From assembly GCF_001664485.1 (NCBI RefSeq), contig NZ_CP013630.1:561001-625000 (forward strand): a DNA stretch of 64,000 bases. The letters run 5' to 3'. The translations under genes and the position numbers were made by a program. This stretch comes from Rhizobium sp. N324 (lineage in GTDB: Bacteria; Pseudomonadota; Alphaproteobacteria; Rhizobiales; Rhizobiaceae). The notes under the pieces were generated by a model that was given only the letters and a program-made list of their open reading frames with translations, was not told the origin of the DNA and ran no database searches. Below are positions 51,539 through 63,195 of this stretch, in pieces (the stretch's first letter is position 1; the number at the start of each line of letters is the position of its first letter).

Positions 51539-51552
51539 GACAACATGTTGTC
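51539..51552. promoter_or_regulatory. MarR operator site 1
   Basis: Perfect palindrome GACAACATGTTGTC, 25 bp upstream of the MarR start. It has the same GACA-N6-TGTC layout as site 2, whose centre is 36 bp (about 3.5 turns) away. Confidence 0.7.
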
Positions 51553-51573
51553 TGTTTTGTATCTCATCCATAA

Positions 51574-51589
51574 TGACAGCATATTGTCA
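51574..51589. promoter_or_regulatory. MarR operator site 2
   Basis: Near-perfect palindrome TGACAGCATATTGTCA, about 40 bp upstream of the GFA gene start. With site 1 it could control both divergent promoters. Confidence 0.7.
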
Positions 51590-51628
51590 TATATGTGAGC
51601 CCGATGCAACGGCGAGGAGGAGCCCACC

Positions 51629-52033
51629 ATGAAGAAGACCTACAAGGGAAGCTGCCATTGCGGCAAAGTGCACTATGAAGTGGATATGGACCTGGAAGAG
51701 GGAACCGGTCGCTGCAATTGTTCGATCTGCGCGAAGCGGCGCTACTGGGGCGCCAACGTCAAGCCGGAGGATTTTCGGCTGATGTGCGACCAGGCCGAGA
51801 CAGCGGACTACCAGTTCAACACGATGAGCGGTCACCACCGCTTCTGCCGCACCTGCGGCGTGCCCGCCTTTGGCGATGGTTATGTTGAGGCGATCGGCGG
51901 CGCCTATGTCTCGATCAACATTGCCTGTCTCGACGATATCGCTCCTGAGGAACTGGCAGCCTTACCCGTCCGTTATTACGACGGCAGGCACGATGCCTGG
52001 TGGAACGAGCCTGAAGTGACGAGTTACCTCTGA
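51629..52033 (+). CDS. GFA/CENP-V family zinc protein
   Basis: A 134-aa protein of the glutathione-dependent formaldehyde-activating (GFA) fold. The zinc cysteines are in GSCHCGKVHYEV, GRCNCSICAKRR and FCRTCGVPAFG. The founding member makes S-hydroxymethylglutathione, but most homologues have unknown substrates. GGAGGAG precedes the start. Divergence from a MarR regulator with operators between them suggests response to a small toxic molecule. Confidence 0.92.
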   Translation: MKKTYKGSCHCGKVHYEVDMDLEEGTGRCNCSICAKRRYWGANVKPEDFRLMCDQAETADYQFNTMSGHHRFCRTCGVPAFGDGYVEAIGGAYVSINIACLDDIAPEELAALPVRYYDGRHDAWWNEPEVTSYL

Positions 52034-52090
52034 GGCGATTCCGGCAAAATGGCGCGGCGGTTTGCGTCCGGAATTGCGAAAGCGGAAATG
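52031..52090. repeat. Family E (AATTCC) palindrome, after the GFA gene
   Basis: GGCGATTCCGGCAAAATGGC and CGGTTTGCGTCCGGAATTGC form an imperfect inverted repeat just after the GFA stop, in the same position relative to the gene as the copy behind cspA. Confidence 0.65.
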
Positions 52091-52153
52091 CATCCGTGTC
52101 GGATCGTCCTCCTGCCGTTCGTCCTCTGCCTGTAACGGAAAAGGAGAACGGTT

Positions 52154-52618
52154 GTGGAAGACGAAGCCAATGTCAGGCACGAGGAAGAGGCGGTTATCGC
52201 CATGCTGATGATGCGGGCCAAGGCGCTCGGCGAAAAGAACGCGGAGGAGGCGCTTTCCTATGAGGCCGACGATTCCGTCGAGTTTTCGCTGGCGCCGCCG
52301 CTCGTCAGCAATGGCAGGGACGCAGCCGGCCTGCAGGCCTGGTTCGATAGCTGGGAAGGCCCGATCGGCGGCGAAGTGCGCGATGCCAGGTTGACGCTCG
52401 GCGGCGATGTCGCCTTCTGGAGCGGTCTCATGCGCATGACCGGGACCAAGACCGATGGCGCCGAGGTCGATCTCTGGTTTCGCCAGACGCTGGGCCTGGT
52501 CAAGCGGGATGGCCGCTGGCTGGTCAGCCATCAGCACGCCTCGGTGCCCTTCGCCATGGACGGCAGCGGCCGCGCGCTGCTTGATCTGAAACCGCAAAGT
52601 GCCGGCCCCGTCGAATAA
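52154..52618 (+). CDS. NTF2/SnoaL-like protein
   Basis: A 154-aa protein of the NTF2-like (YybH/ketosteroid-isomerase-like) fold: EEAVIAMLMMRAKALGEKN first helix, then DAAGLQAWFDSWEGPI, and the beta-sheet end VKRDGRWLVSHQHASVPF. The start is GTG 52154 (TTG 52152 is out of frame), with AAGGAG at 52141-52146. No specific reaction can be named. It lies 120 bp after the GFA gene and may share its transcript. Confidence 0.82.
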   Translation: MEDEANVRHEEEAVIAMLMMRAKALGEKNAEEALSYEADDSVEFSLAPPLVSNGRDAAGLQAWFDSWEGPIGGEVRDARLTLGGDVAFWSGLMRMTGTKTDGAEVDLWFRQTLGLVKRDGRWLVSHQHASVPFAMDGSGRALLDLKPQSAGPVE

Positions 52619-52632
52619 TTCGGCTGCGCTCA

Positions 52633-52700
52633 AGCATGTCGCGCAGAACCGTGCAGCGGTTTTACGGCAAAGACATGCGTAAAAAAACAAATACTTAAAG
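52633..52700. repeat. Family F (CATGTCG) palindrome, copy 3
   Basis: GCATGTCGCGCAGAACCGTG and GGCAAAGACATGCGT are inverted, followed by AAAAAAACAAATACTTAAAG. It sits just downstream of the NTF2-like gene. Confidence 0.65.
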
Positions 52701-52821
52701 CGCGGGCGCGGATCTGAAGGATCGCGTCTGTGCTCTCGCCAATAAGAACTTTCTTTTAATCAAATTTTGCCAGCATGAATATTGGGGGGCCTTCGGTTTT
52801 TGCTGGATGACGATAGTCTAA

Positions 52822-55239
<2,418 letters not shown>

Positions 55240-55282
55240 TCCGATCCGCTCAACGGGATAGAGACGTTCGTGGCGGCCGTGT

Positions 55283-56476
55283 TCAGGCCGCCGCCTTCCG
55301 CCGTCCGGCGCGAAGCCCCAGCAGTCCGGCGCCCATCAACAGCAGAATTGCCGTCGCATAAATATCCGTCGTCAGCGCATAGCCGGCCGATTTCGCCAGG
55401 AACCCGGCAAGGATCGCCGGCAGGCTGAAGGCGAGATAGCTCTGCACGTAAAAGGCCGACAGCAGCCCGGCGCGCTCATCCGCCTTGGCGAGCGGCATGA
55501 TGGTGCCGAGCGAGCCGAGGAAATTGGTGCCGAAACCGGCGCCGGTAAAGACCGTGCCGATCAGCAGCAGCGGCACATTGGCAAGATGCACGCCGGCAAC
55601 GACCGTCAGAATGCCGAGCGCCTTGGCCGATACACCGAAGCCGAGATTGGCCGATGCCGACTTGCCGCGCCTGAGATAGACGGTGATCGCCCCGCTCGTC
55701 ATCAACGCCGTCACCACCGCCCCGCCGGTCAGCGGCGCGCCGCTGCCGGTGGTGCTGGCGACCAGCGACGGCACCAGCGAGAGATAGAAGCCGGCAAGCG
55801 TCCAGTTGGCGATATTGATCGGCGTCACCAGCGACAGCGGCCGCTTCACCTGCTGGGGAACCGTGACCCTGGGGATCAGCGACCCGAGCGCGCCCGGCCG
55901 TGTGCCGCCGGTCTCTCGCGTCAGCCAGATGCCGGCCGCCAGCAGGGTGAAGGCGAGAAGCAGCAGCGCATAAATGAGATGCATCGGGAAAGGGCCGTAT
56001 TGGATCAGGGCGCTGGTGCCGACCGCGCCCACCGCCATGCCGCAAAGCGGCGCGATCGAATTGACGGTCTGCCCCTTTGCCCGGTCGACATCGACGAGAG
56101 CGGCGCCGAGCGAGGCGCCGGCGATGCCGGTCGCAATACCCTGGACGATCCGTGCCGCGATTAGCCAGCCCGGGCCGCTGGCGACGACGAAGAGACCCAT
56201 GGCGATGATTTCGAGCATAAGAGCGAAAAAGATTACCGGCTTGCGGCCGAGATGATCGGAGATCGAACCGGCGGTCAGGAGTGCTGCCAGCAGCGCGAAG
56301 GCGTAGACGGCGAAAACCACGGTGATCAGCAGCGGCGACAGCGAGAAATTCTGCTGATAGATCCGGTAGAGCGGCGTCGGCGCCGCCGAAGCGCCGAAGA
56401 AGGTGGCGAGCGTCAGCGCATGAAAACCGATCGAGGGGCGCTGCGCATTCTCGGTGGATTTGGCTGCGGTGAGCAT
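55283..56476 (-). CDS. Major facilitator superfamily efflux transporter
   Basis: A 397-aa, 12-helix MFS protein. The loop 2-3 signature reads GSISDHLGRKPVIFFALML, and the drug-exporter type motif follows in helix 5 (GASLGAALVDVDRAKG). The substrate is unknown. It is divergent from a TetR-family gene, a layout typical of a repressor controlling its own exporter. Its 3' end overlaps a GGCGGCC/GGCCGCC hairpin shared with the chemoreceptor end. Confidence 0.92.
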   Translation of the reverse strand: MLTAAKSTENAQRPSIGFHALTLATFFGASAAPTPLYRIYQQNFSLSPLLITVVFAVYAFALLAALLTAGSISDHLGRKPVIFFALMLEIIAMGLFVVASGPGWLIAARIVQGIATGIAGASLGAALVDVDRAKGQTVNSIAPLCGMAVGAVGTSALIQYGPFPMHLIYALLLLAFTLLAAGIWLTRETGGTRPGALGSLIPRVTVPQQVKRPLSLVTPINIANWTLAGFYLSLVPSLVASTTGSGAPLTGGAVVTALMTSGAITVYLRRGKSASANLGFGVSAKALGILTVVAGVHLANVPLLLIGTVFTGAGFGTNFLGSLGTIMPLAKADERAGLLSAFYVQSYLAFSLPAILAGFLAKSAGYALTTDIYATAILLLMGAGLLGLRAGRRKAAA

Positions 56477-56492
56477 ATATAAGCCCCTTAAA

Positions 56493-56511
56493 GCTAAGCC
56501 GTTGCGTTAGC
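56493..56511. promoter_or_regulatory. Inverted repeat in MFS-TetR gap, site 1
   Basis: GCTAAGCCGTTGCGTTAGC: outer arms GCTAA and TTAGC, 17 bp upstream of the MFS start. A candidate TetR operator. Confidence 0.5.
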
Positions 56512-56555
56512 TCCATGTAGGGCGAATGCGCGGTAAAGGCAAATTCTTTGCGTTT

Positions 56556-56582
56556 ATGGTTCTGTCAAAGATTTTGAACCAT
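56556..56582. promoter_or_regulatory. Inverted repeat in MFS-TetR gap, site 2
   Basis: ATGGTTC and GAACCAT arms (7 bp each) around a 13-bp AT-rich centre, 22 bp upstream of the TetR start. It could be the operator or a promoter-overlapping site. Confidence 0.5.
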
Positions 56583-56603
56583 GGGTGGGATCGGGTTGAA
56601 GGC

Positions 56604-57158
56604 ATGGCAGCGAAAGAGAATCTCCGCCCGGGTGGCAGAAGCGCCCGGGTTCAGGCATCGGTGCACAAGGCGGTTCGCGAGCTGCTGGCCGAGATGAACC
56701 GCGCCGAGGTGACGATCCCGCTGATCGCCGCCAGGGCCGGTGTGACGCCGTCGACCATCTATCGCCGCTGGGGCGACCTGCAGGAGCTTCTGGCCGATGT
56801 CGCCGTCGAGCGGCTGCGGCCGGATATGCAGCCGGTCGATGCCGGCAGCGGCAAGGCCGATCTTCAAGCCTGGGCCGAGCAATATGCCGAGGAAATGTCT
56901 TCCGGGCCGGGCCGCGAGATGATCCGCGACGTGCTGGCGGCGCAGGCGGGCGACAATGCCTGCAAATGCTGCGAATATACCCGCCAGCAGATCGTCCTCA
57001 TCGCCGAGAGGGCAAAGGCCCGCGCCGAAAGCTTCCCGGATGTCGAATGCGTCATGGATCAGGTCGTGGCGCCGATCATGTACCGCATCCTGTTCGGCGA
57101 CGTGCCGGATGGCGCGCGGGTGCGTGATTTGGTTGCGCGCGTCATGAGCGCGGACTGA
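56604..57158 (+). CDS. TetR/AcrR-family transcriptional regulator
   Basis: A 184-aa regulator from ATG 56604 (MAAKENLRPGGR). The N-terminal HTH is VTIPLIAARAGVTPSTIYRR followed by WGDLQELLADV. The ligand domain contains a CKCC cluster (DNACKCCEYTRQQ), unusual and possibly redox- or metal-responsive. A longer frame from 56526 runs through the second inverted repeat and is less likely. It is divergent from the MFS exporter. Confidence 0.9.
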   Translation: MAAKENLRPGGRSARVQASVHKAVRELLAEMNRAEVTIPLIAARAGVTPSTIYRRWGDLQELLADVAVERLRPDMQPVDAGSGKADLQAWAEQYAEEMSSGPGREMIRDVLAAQAGDNACKCCEYTRQQIVLIAERAKARAESFPDVECVMDQVVAPIMYRILFGDVPDGARVRDLVARVMSAD

Positions 57159-57160
57159 TC

Positions 57161-60100
57161 TTATTCGGCGGCGGCGCGCTTGAGGCCGGAAATCTGGGTG
57201 ATGTAGGCGCGCAGCGCCGCCGGCCGCACCGGCTTGTGCTGGACGGCGATGTCTTGCCGCTCGGCCTCGCTGCGCACCTCCGGCGTGCGGTCGGCGGTAA
57301 CGAGCAAAGCGGGGATATCGGCGCCGAACTGCCGGCGCAGATGCAGGATGGCGGCAATGCCGGTGCCGTCGTCGAGATGATAATCGGCGATGATGAGATC
57401 CGGCGGCCCGTCACGGCCGTCGCTGGAGATCACGTCGGCGAGGCAATCGAGCGCCGCGACCTCGCAGCCCCAGCCGCTGAGCAGCAGCCGCATGCCTTCG
57501 AGAATCTTCGGCTCGTTGTCGATGCAGAGGATCTTCAGTCCCTTGAGCGGCTGCCCCGGCCGCTCAGTGGCTGCGATAGCCGCAGCCACCTCGGCCGGGC
57601 ACGAGACGTCGAGCGGCATGGCGATGCGGAACGCCGTGCCCCTGCCATGCGTCGAGTGCAGCTCCACAGGATGGTTGAGCACGCGGGCGATGCGGTCGAC
57701 GATCGACAGGCCGAGCCCGAGGCCGGAGGCGGTTTTTGCGCCTTCGTCCAGCCGGGCGAATTCCTTGAACACGGTGCGGAATTTCGACGGCGGAATGCCG
57801 ATGCCGGAATCGATCACCTGGATGATCACCTGGTTGCCGCGCCGCCGCGCCCCGACCAGCACCTTGCCGGTGATCGTGTATTTGATGGCGTTGGAAACGA
57901 GGTTCTGCACCAGCCGGCGCAGCAGGTTGGGGTCGGAGCGCACCCGGAGCGATGTCGGCATGACCACCAGCTTTAGCTGTTTTTCGCGGGCGATCGGCGC
58001 GAAGTCGGTTTCGATTCGCTTCAACAGGTCGGAAAGCGCGACGGCAGCAAGCCGAGGCCGCATGGCGCCGGTGTCCAGCCTCGAGATATCGAGCACCGCG
58101 CCGAGAATGGTTTCGACCGATTCCAGTGCCGAATCGATGTTGCGCACGATCGGGCTGTTGTCGGATTGCGCCATGCGCTCGACCAGCGCCGAGGAATAGA
58201 GCCGGGCGGCGTTCAGCGGCTGCAGGATGTCGTGGCCGGCGGCGGCGAAGAAACGGGTCTTGCCGATATTCGCCTCGTCGGCGGCGGCCCGCGCCTCGGC
58301 AAGCTCGTGGTTGACGCGGGTCAACTCGGCCGTGCGTTCGGCGACGCGCTGCTCCAGCGTCTCGTTCGCCTGTTTCAGCGCCTGGTCGGCGCTGACGCGC
58401 TGGGTGATATCGGTGAAGGTGGCGACGATGCCCTTGTCCGGCATGGCGTTGGAGCGCACCTCGATGATCCGTTCGCCGCCGCCAAGCACCAGGGCGAAGG
58501 GCTTGTCGAGCGTCAGGAAATGCCGAACCGTCTGGCTGAGATCGCCGGGCGCGATGTCGCCGCGCTCGCTGAGCGTTTTGACGATATCGGCGAGCGGGAA
58601 GCCGACCTGGCCGGCACTTTCCGGCAGGTCCAGCAATTGCCGGAAGCGCCGGTTCCAGATGGTCAGCCGGTTGGAACTGTCGAACACGGCGATGCCCTGG
58701 TCCATCTGCGAAAGCGCGGTCTGCAGCATGTCCTGATTATATTGCAGCGCCTCGCTCGCCTGGTCGAGCAGCCAGGCGGTGTCGGAAGAGGCGTCCTCGG
58801 TTTTCTGCAGGATCAAAGACAGCACCAGCCGGGCCGAGGACGAGCCGATGGCGCTGCCGAGCAGCTGCTCGCTGAAATGGATGAGCGCCATATCGGCCGG
58901 TTGCTCGTCTTCAAGCTTGCGGCCGGAGCTTTGCTCATAGGTGGTGAACGAGCGCTGCATGCGCTCTTCGCCGAGATAGCGCGAGATCGCCGCCTTGAGA
59001 TCGCCGACGCTGATGCGCGTCTTCCAGCCGCGCGTGGCAAATTGCGAGCGCGAATGCCGCTTGACGAAGATGCCGGCCTGGATGCGTTCCAGCGGCCTGG
59101 CATTGCGGGTGAGCGAGCCGACGATGAAGAAGGCGGTGTTGGCGAGCAGGCTCATGACGGTCGCATTGACCAGCGGATCGGCGTCGGGCGCGGCAAACAA
59201 CGTGGTGCCCGGGAAGATGAAACCGAGCACGGCGCTCGCCACATAGGAATAATCCGGGCCGCCGAGCGAGGGCAGGAACAAGAGATAGATCCAGATGACG
59301 AAGCCGGAGGTGAGCCCGAGGATCGCGCCGCGTGCATTGGCCCGCCGCCAGATCAGCCCGCCGAAGAGGGCAGGGGCGATCTGCGCGATCGCCGCAAAGG
59401 AAAGCAGGCCGATCGAGGCAAGGCCGGCGGTGCTGTCGGTCGAGCGGTAATAGGCATAGCCGAACAGCAATACGGCGAAAATGGCGCTGCGGCGGATGTT
59501 GAGCAGCGTCTTGGCGAAATTGTCGCGCTGGCTGGCGCGGCCGGCGAGTTTGCGCCTGAGGAAGATCGGCATGATGATGTCGTTGGACACCATGATCGAC
59601 AGCGCCACGGAATCGACGATGACCATCGCGGTTGCGGCGGAGAAGCCGCCGATGAAGGTGATCAGCGACACCACCGGCATCTCGCCGGCGAGCGGCAGCG
59701 ACAGCATATAGAAATCGGCGTTGCCTGCGCCGCCGAAGGTCAGCAGCCCGCCGATCGCCACCGGCAGCACGAAGAGATTGATCGCAATGAGATAGCTGGG
59801 AAACAGGAAGCCCGCGAGTTTCAGCTGTTTCGGCGTCCGGTTTTCGACGACCGTCACGTGGAATTGCCGTGGCAGCAGGATGATCGCGAAGGCCGACAGC
59901 GCGATCAGGGTGATCCAGCGGCTGATCGGCGTGTGGTAGCTGAGCGCCGACATCACGAGGCTGTTGTCGATCGTCTTCTGCCAGAGATCGGTCGGGCCGT
60001 CGAAGAGAAACCAGATGACGCAGACGCCGGCCGTCAGGAAGGCGACGAGCTTGACCACGGATTCCATCGAGACCGCCAGGATCAGCCCGTCCTGATGCTC

Positions 60101-60664
60101 CGTCGCGTCCGTGTGCCGGGTGCCGAACATGATGGCGAAGCAGGCAAGCACCAGCGTGGCGAGAAGGGGCAGGTCGAGGAAATAGAGATTGCCGCTGCCG
60201 ATGCCGTAATCGGACGGATTGACCATGGCGCTGACGGTGCTGGAGATCGCCTTCAGCTGCAGCGCGATATAAGGAATGGTGCCGATCAGCGAGATCAGCG
60301 CCACGATGGTGGCGACCGTCGGGTTCTTGCCGTAGCGGGCGGCGACGAAATCGGCAACCGAGGTGAGCTTCTCCGCCTTGGCAAGCTCGATGATCCGGCG
60401 AAGCAGCGGCATGCCGAGCGTGAAGACCAGGATGGGTCCGATATAGATGCCGGCAAATTCCAGGCCGCGCTGCGCCGCAAGCCCGACACTGCCGAAATAG
60501 GTCCAGGAGGTGCAATAGATCGCCAGGCTCAGCGCATAGACCACCGGCCAGCCGCCGTCCAGCGCGCCCGGGCCGCGCTTCTTGCGGTCGCCATAGCTCG
60601 CCACGGCGAAAAGCAGGAGCAGATAGCCGAAGGCAGACGCGAATATGACCCAGCCTGGAAGCAT
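57161..60664 (-). CDS. Hybrid sensor histidine kinase with transporter-like domain (CrbS/CbrA type)
   Basis: A 1167-aa membrane kinase. Residues 1 to about 500 form a sodium:solute-symporter-like module of about 13 helices (FGSVGLAAQRGLEFAGIYIG near the start). A linker comes next, then a PAS domain (about 645-760: GIAVFDSSNRLTIWNRRF). The HisKA domain has phospho-acceptor H811 in FFAAAGHDILQPLN. The ATPase domain has N-box NLVSNAIKYT (921-930) and DSGIGI (952-957). A C-terminal receiver carries D1094 in LIIADYHLDD. The order matches CrbS/CbrA kinases that sense acetate, histidine or other solutes. No regulator gene is adjacent. Confidence 0.93.
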   Translation of the reverse strand: MLPGWVIFASAFGYLLLLFAVASYGDRKKRGPGALDGGWPVVYALSLAIYCTSWTYFGSVGLAAQRGLEFAGIYIGPILVFTLGMPLLRRIIELAKAEKLTSVADFVAARYGKNPTVATIVALISLIGTIPYIALQLKAISSTVSAMVNPSDYGIGSGNLYFLDLPLLATLVLACFAIMFGTRHTDATEHQDGLILAVSMESVVKLVAFLTAGVCVIWFLFDGPTDLWQKTIDNSLVMSALSYHTPISRWITLIALSAFAIILLPRQFHVTVVENRTPKQLKLAGFLFPSYLIAINLFVLPVAIGGLLTFGGAGNADFYMLSLPLAGEMPVVSLITFIGGFSAATAMVIVDSVALSIMVSNDIIMPIFLRRKLAGRASQRDNFAKTLLNIRRSAIFAVLLFGYAYYRSTDSTAGLASIGLLSFAAIAQIAPALFGGLIWRRANARGAILGLTSGFVIWIYLLFLPSLGGPDYSYVASAVLGFIFPGTTLFAAPDADPLVNATVMSLLANTAFFIVGSLTRNARPLERIQAGIFVKRHSRSQFATRGWKTRISVGDLKAAISRYLGEERMQRSFTTYEQSSGRKLEDEQPADMALIHFSEQLLGSAIGSSSARLVLSLILQKTEDASSDTAWLLDQASEALQYNQDMLQTALSQMDQGIAVFDSSNRLTIWNRRFRQLLDLPESAGQVGFPLADIVKTLSERGDIAPGDLSQTVRHFLTLDKPFALVLGGGERIIEVRSNAMPDKGIVATFTDITQRVSADQALKQANETLEQRVAERTAELTRVNHELAEARAAADEANIGKTRFFAAAGHDILQPLNAARLYSSALVERMAQSDNSPIVRNIDSALESVETILGAVLDISRLDTGAMRPRLAAVALSDLLKRIETDFAPIAREKQLKLVVMPTSLRVRSDPNLLRRLVQNLVSNAIKYTITGKVLVGARRRGNQVIIQVIDSGIGIPPSKFRTVFKEFARLDEGAKTASGLGLGLSIVDRIARVLNHPVELHSTHGRGTAFRIAMPLDVSCPAEVAAAIAATERPGQPLKGLKILCIDNEPKILEGMRLLLSGWGCEVAALDCLADVISSDGRDGPPDLIIADYHLDDGTGIAAILHLRRQFGADIPALLVTADRTPEVRSEAERQDIAVQHKPVRPAALRAYITQISGLKRAAAE

Positions 60665-60885
60665 TGACCCTCCGCCGGCGGAAAACCACCGGGACCTCCC
60701 GCAACGTCGATCAGCTTAAGTCATTTCAGGCGCGTTGAAAATTCCCGCCCGTCTAGGCCTTAAGTCAAAGGCCGCCGGGCGTATCGCCAAATAATCGCGA
60801 TTGTCGATTGATTAATTGCAATGAAGATGTAGCTAATGAAATCCATCGCATACTGTCTGAAATGGATCGAAGGGAGACGGATCCG

Positions 60886-61323
60886 ATGCTCAACGAATTC
60901 AAGGCCTTTATCGCCCGCGGCAATGTCATGGATTTGGCGGTCGGCGTCATCATCGGCGGCGCCTTCGGTGGCATCGTCAAATCCCTGGTCGACGACCTGA
61001 TCATGCCGATTGTCGGCGCCATTTTCGGCGGCTTCGATTTTTCCAATTATTTCCTGCCGCTGTCCTCGGCCGTCAACGCGCCGACTCTTGCCGCCGCCCG
61101 CGCCCAAGGGGCGGTCTTTGCCTATGGCAGCTTCCTCACCGTACTCATCAACTTCCTGATCCTTGCCTGGATCATCTTCCTGATGGTCAAGGGCGTGAAC
61201 TATCTGCGCCTGCAGGTCGAGCGCCAGGAAAAGGCCGCACCGGAAGAGCTGCCCCCACCGCCGGCTGACGTTCAGCTGCTGACGGAGATCCGCGATCTGC
61301 TGGCCAGCCGCCCGACGGCCTGA
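60886..61323 (+). CDS. mscL: Large-conductance mechanosensitive channel MscL
   Basis: A 145-aa channel that vents solutes on osmotic downshock. The N-terminal helix [20 protein letters not shown] leads into TM1 ([20 protein letters not shown], the gate), a periplasmic loop and TM2 (about 78-100, [20 protein letters not shown]). A charged C-terminal helix, with [12 protein letters not shown], ends it. The start at ATG 60886 was chosen; an upstream ATG at 60808 adds 26 residues. Confidence 0.96.
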   Translation: MLNEFKAFIARGNVMDLAVGVIIGGAFGGIVKSLVDDLIMPIVGAIFGGFDFSNYFLPLSSAVNAPTLAAARAQGAVFAYGSFLTVLINFLILAWIIFLMVKGVNYLRLQVERQEKAAPEELPPPPADVQLLTEIRDLLASRPTA

Positions 61324-61633
61324 TCGGGGCCCCGCTACTGTCGTTCGCGTCGATAGCTGCCCCTCACCCTAGCCCTCTCCCCGTAAAAACGGGGAGAGGG
61401 GACGTGCCTTGCGAGAGGTAGGTGGGGACTGGAGAGGTCGCGGCAGATCCCCTTCTCCCCGTTTTACGGGGAGAAGGTGCCGGCAGGCGGATGAGGGGCG
61501 GGCGTCAATCTCCCAGCGGGATTTTTTCCGTCGGCCGGCCAGGCCATTCATCACGAAAATCGATATGCCATCACTCGATATCATGGGATTTGCCGGCATA
61601 AATCTTCTATGAAGGCGGAAACCGGAGATATGC
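61324..61633. other. Intergenic region with family B repeat
   Basis: Of the 310 bp between mscL and the aminotransferase gene, 61358-61500 is a family B element. The last 130 bp should hold the aminotransferase promoter. No gene is seen. Confidence 0.65.
61358..61500. repeat. Family B palindromic element, copy 4
   Basis: It begins TGCCCCTCACCCTAGCCCTC and ends GCAGGCGGATGAGGGGCG, with CCCCGTAAAAACGGGG and CTCCCCGTTTTACGGGGAG inner hairpins. Confidence 0.8.
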
Positions 61634-62800
61634 ATGTCGATTGTGAAGAGCCTCAGCCCGCGCGCCATGGCGGCGCCAGAAAGCGGGATCGTCGAAGTCG
61701 TCAATTATGCCCGCGGCCGGCAAGGCCTGCTGCCGCTTTGGGTGGGGGAAGGCGACCTGCCGACGCCCGATTTCATCAGCAGGGCGGCGATGGACGCGCT
61801 TGCTTCAGGCGAGACCTTCTATACCTGGCAGCGCGGCATTCCCGAGCTTCGCCAGGCGCTTTCGGATTATTACCACAGGCATTTCGGAATCCGGCTTCCG
61901 GTCGAGCATTTCTATGTCACCGGTTCCGGCATGCAGGCGATCCAGCTCTGCGTGCAGGCGCTGACCTCGCCGGGTGACGAGTTCGTTTATCTCACCCCCG
62001 CCTGGCCGAATATAGCCGCCGCCCTCGAAATCGCGGGCGCGTGCTCGGTCGGCGTCGAGCTGCAGTTCGAAGGCGGCAGATGGGCGGTCGATCTGAACCG
62101 CGTCGAAGCCGCCATCACCCCGAAGACCAGGGGCATCTTCGTCAACACCCCGTCGAACCCGACGGGCTGGACGGCGACGAAAAAGGATCTGGCCGATATC
62201 CTGGCGCTGGCCCGCCGGCACGACCTCTGGATCATGGCGGATGAAATCTACGCCCTCTATTATTTTGCCGGCGGACGGGCGCCCTCTTTCCTCGATGTGA
62301 TGGAGCCCGACGACAAGATCGTCTTCGTCAATTCCTTCTCGAAGAACTGGTCGATGACCGGTTGGCGCGTCGGCTGGATCGTCGCCCCGCCCGAGATGGG
62401 ACAGGTGCTGGAAAATCTCATCCAGTATTCGACATCGGGTGTCGCCCAGTTCATGCAGAAGGGTGCCGTCGCAGCCCTTAATCAGGGCGACGATTTCGTT
62501 GCCGCCAATATCGCCAAGGCGGCCCGCTCCCGCGATATTCTCTGCGATGCGCTTGTTGCCACCAACCGCGTCGAGACGCTGAAGCCGGACGGCGCGCTTT
62601 ACGCCTTCCTGAAGATCGACGGCGTCGCCGACAGCCGCAGTGCTGCGATCGACATCGTCGACAAGACAGGCGTCGGCCTTGCCCCCGGAGCCGCGTTCGG
62701 CGCCGGCGGCGAACTCTTCCTGCGCGCCTGTTTTCTGCGCGATCCCGTCCAGGTGGCGGTCGCCGCCGAGCGTCTCTGCGACTATATCCTCAAGCGCTGA
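61634..62800 (+). CDS. Pyridoxal-phosphate aminotransferase, class I/II
   Basis: A 388-aa fold-type I aminotransferase. It shows VGEGDLPTPDFI at the N terminus, GSGMQAIQLC near the PLP phosphate site, NTPSNPTGW with the PLP-contacting Asn, and DEIYALYYF with the Asp. The Schiff-base lysine is in NSFSKNWSMTGWRVGW. The FLRACFLRDP region carries the carboxylate-binding Arg. It resembles the aspartate/aromatic aminotransferase group; the substrate is not fixed by sequence. Confidence 0.92.
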   Translation: MSIVKSLSPRAMAAPESGIVEVVNYARGRQGLLPLWVGEGDLPTPDFISRAAMDALASGETFYTWQRGIPELRQALSDYYHRHFGIRLPVEHFYVTGSGMQAIQLCVQALTSPGDEFVYLTPAWPNIAAALEIAGACSVGVELQFEGGRWAVDLNRVEAAITPKTRGIFVNTPSNPTGWTATKKDLADILALARRHDLWIMADEIYALYYFAGGRAPSFLDVMEPDDKIVFVNSFSKNWSMTGWRVGWIVAPPEMGQVLENLIQYSTSGVAQFMQKGAVAALNQGDDFVAANIAKAARSRDILCDALVATNRVETLKPDGALYAFLKIDGVADSRSAAIDIVDKTGVGLAPGAAFGAGGELFLRACFLRDPVQVAVAAERLCDYILKR

Positions 62801-63195
62801 CATCGGTCCGGCCTGTTGCGAAAAGGAGCGTCATCCACGGTCCAGGAGATAGGTGAGGGCTGCCCCTCATCCGGCTGCCGCCACCTTCTCCCCGCTCGCG
62901 GGGCGAAGGGGATGTGCCGCAACCTCTCCGTCCCCCGCCAGCCTCTCGCAGGGCACGTCCCCTCGCCCCGCAAGCGGGGAGAGGGTTAGGGTGAGGGGCA
63001 GTCATCAGGCGCGAATGCCGCGATTTCGTGCCGGAATCGGCCGATCGATAAAACTTGAGCAAAGCCTGAAATCGGCCTCTAACCACAAGTCCAAACATAC
63101 CGGTTCAAAGGCCCTCGAACGGCCATTCGATAAGAAAATTGGAAAGAAAAACCGGGCCTGATGCCCCTGCTATAAACAAGGCAGGGATGCGGGAC
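62801..63195. other. Intergenic region upstream of galE/exoB
   Basis: Of these 395 bp, 62861-63000 is a family B repeat. The remainder (63001-63195) is less GC-rich near its end (about 63115-63175) and probably carries the galE promoter. No gene is seen. Confidence 0.6.
62861..63000. repeat. Family B palindromic element, copy 5
   Basis: In the orientation opposite to copies 2-4: it begins TGCCCCTCATCCGGCTGCCG and ends GAGGGTTAGGGTGAGGGGC, with CCCCGCTCGCGGGG and CCCCGCAAGCGGGG hairpins. Confidence 0.8.
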
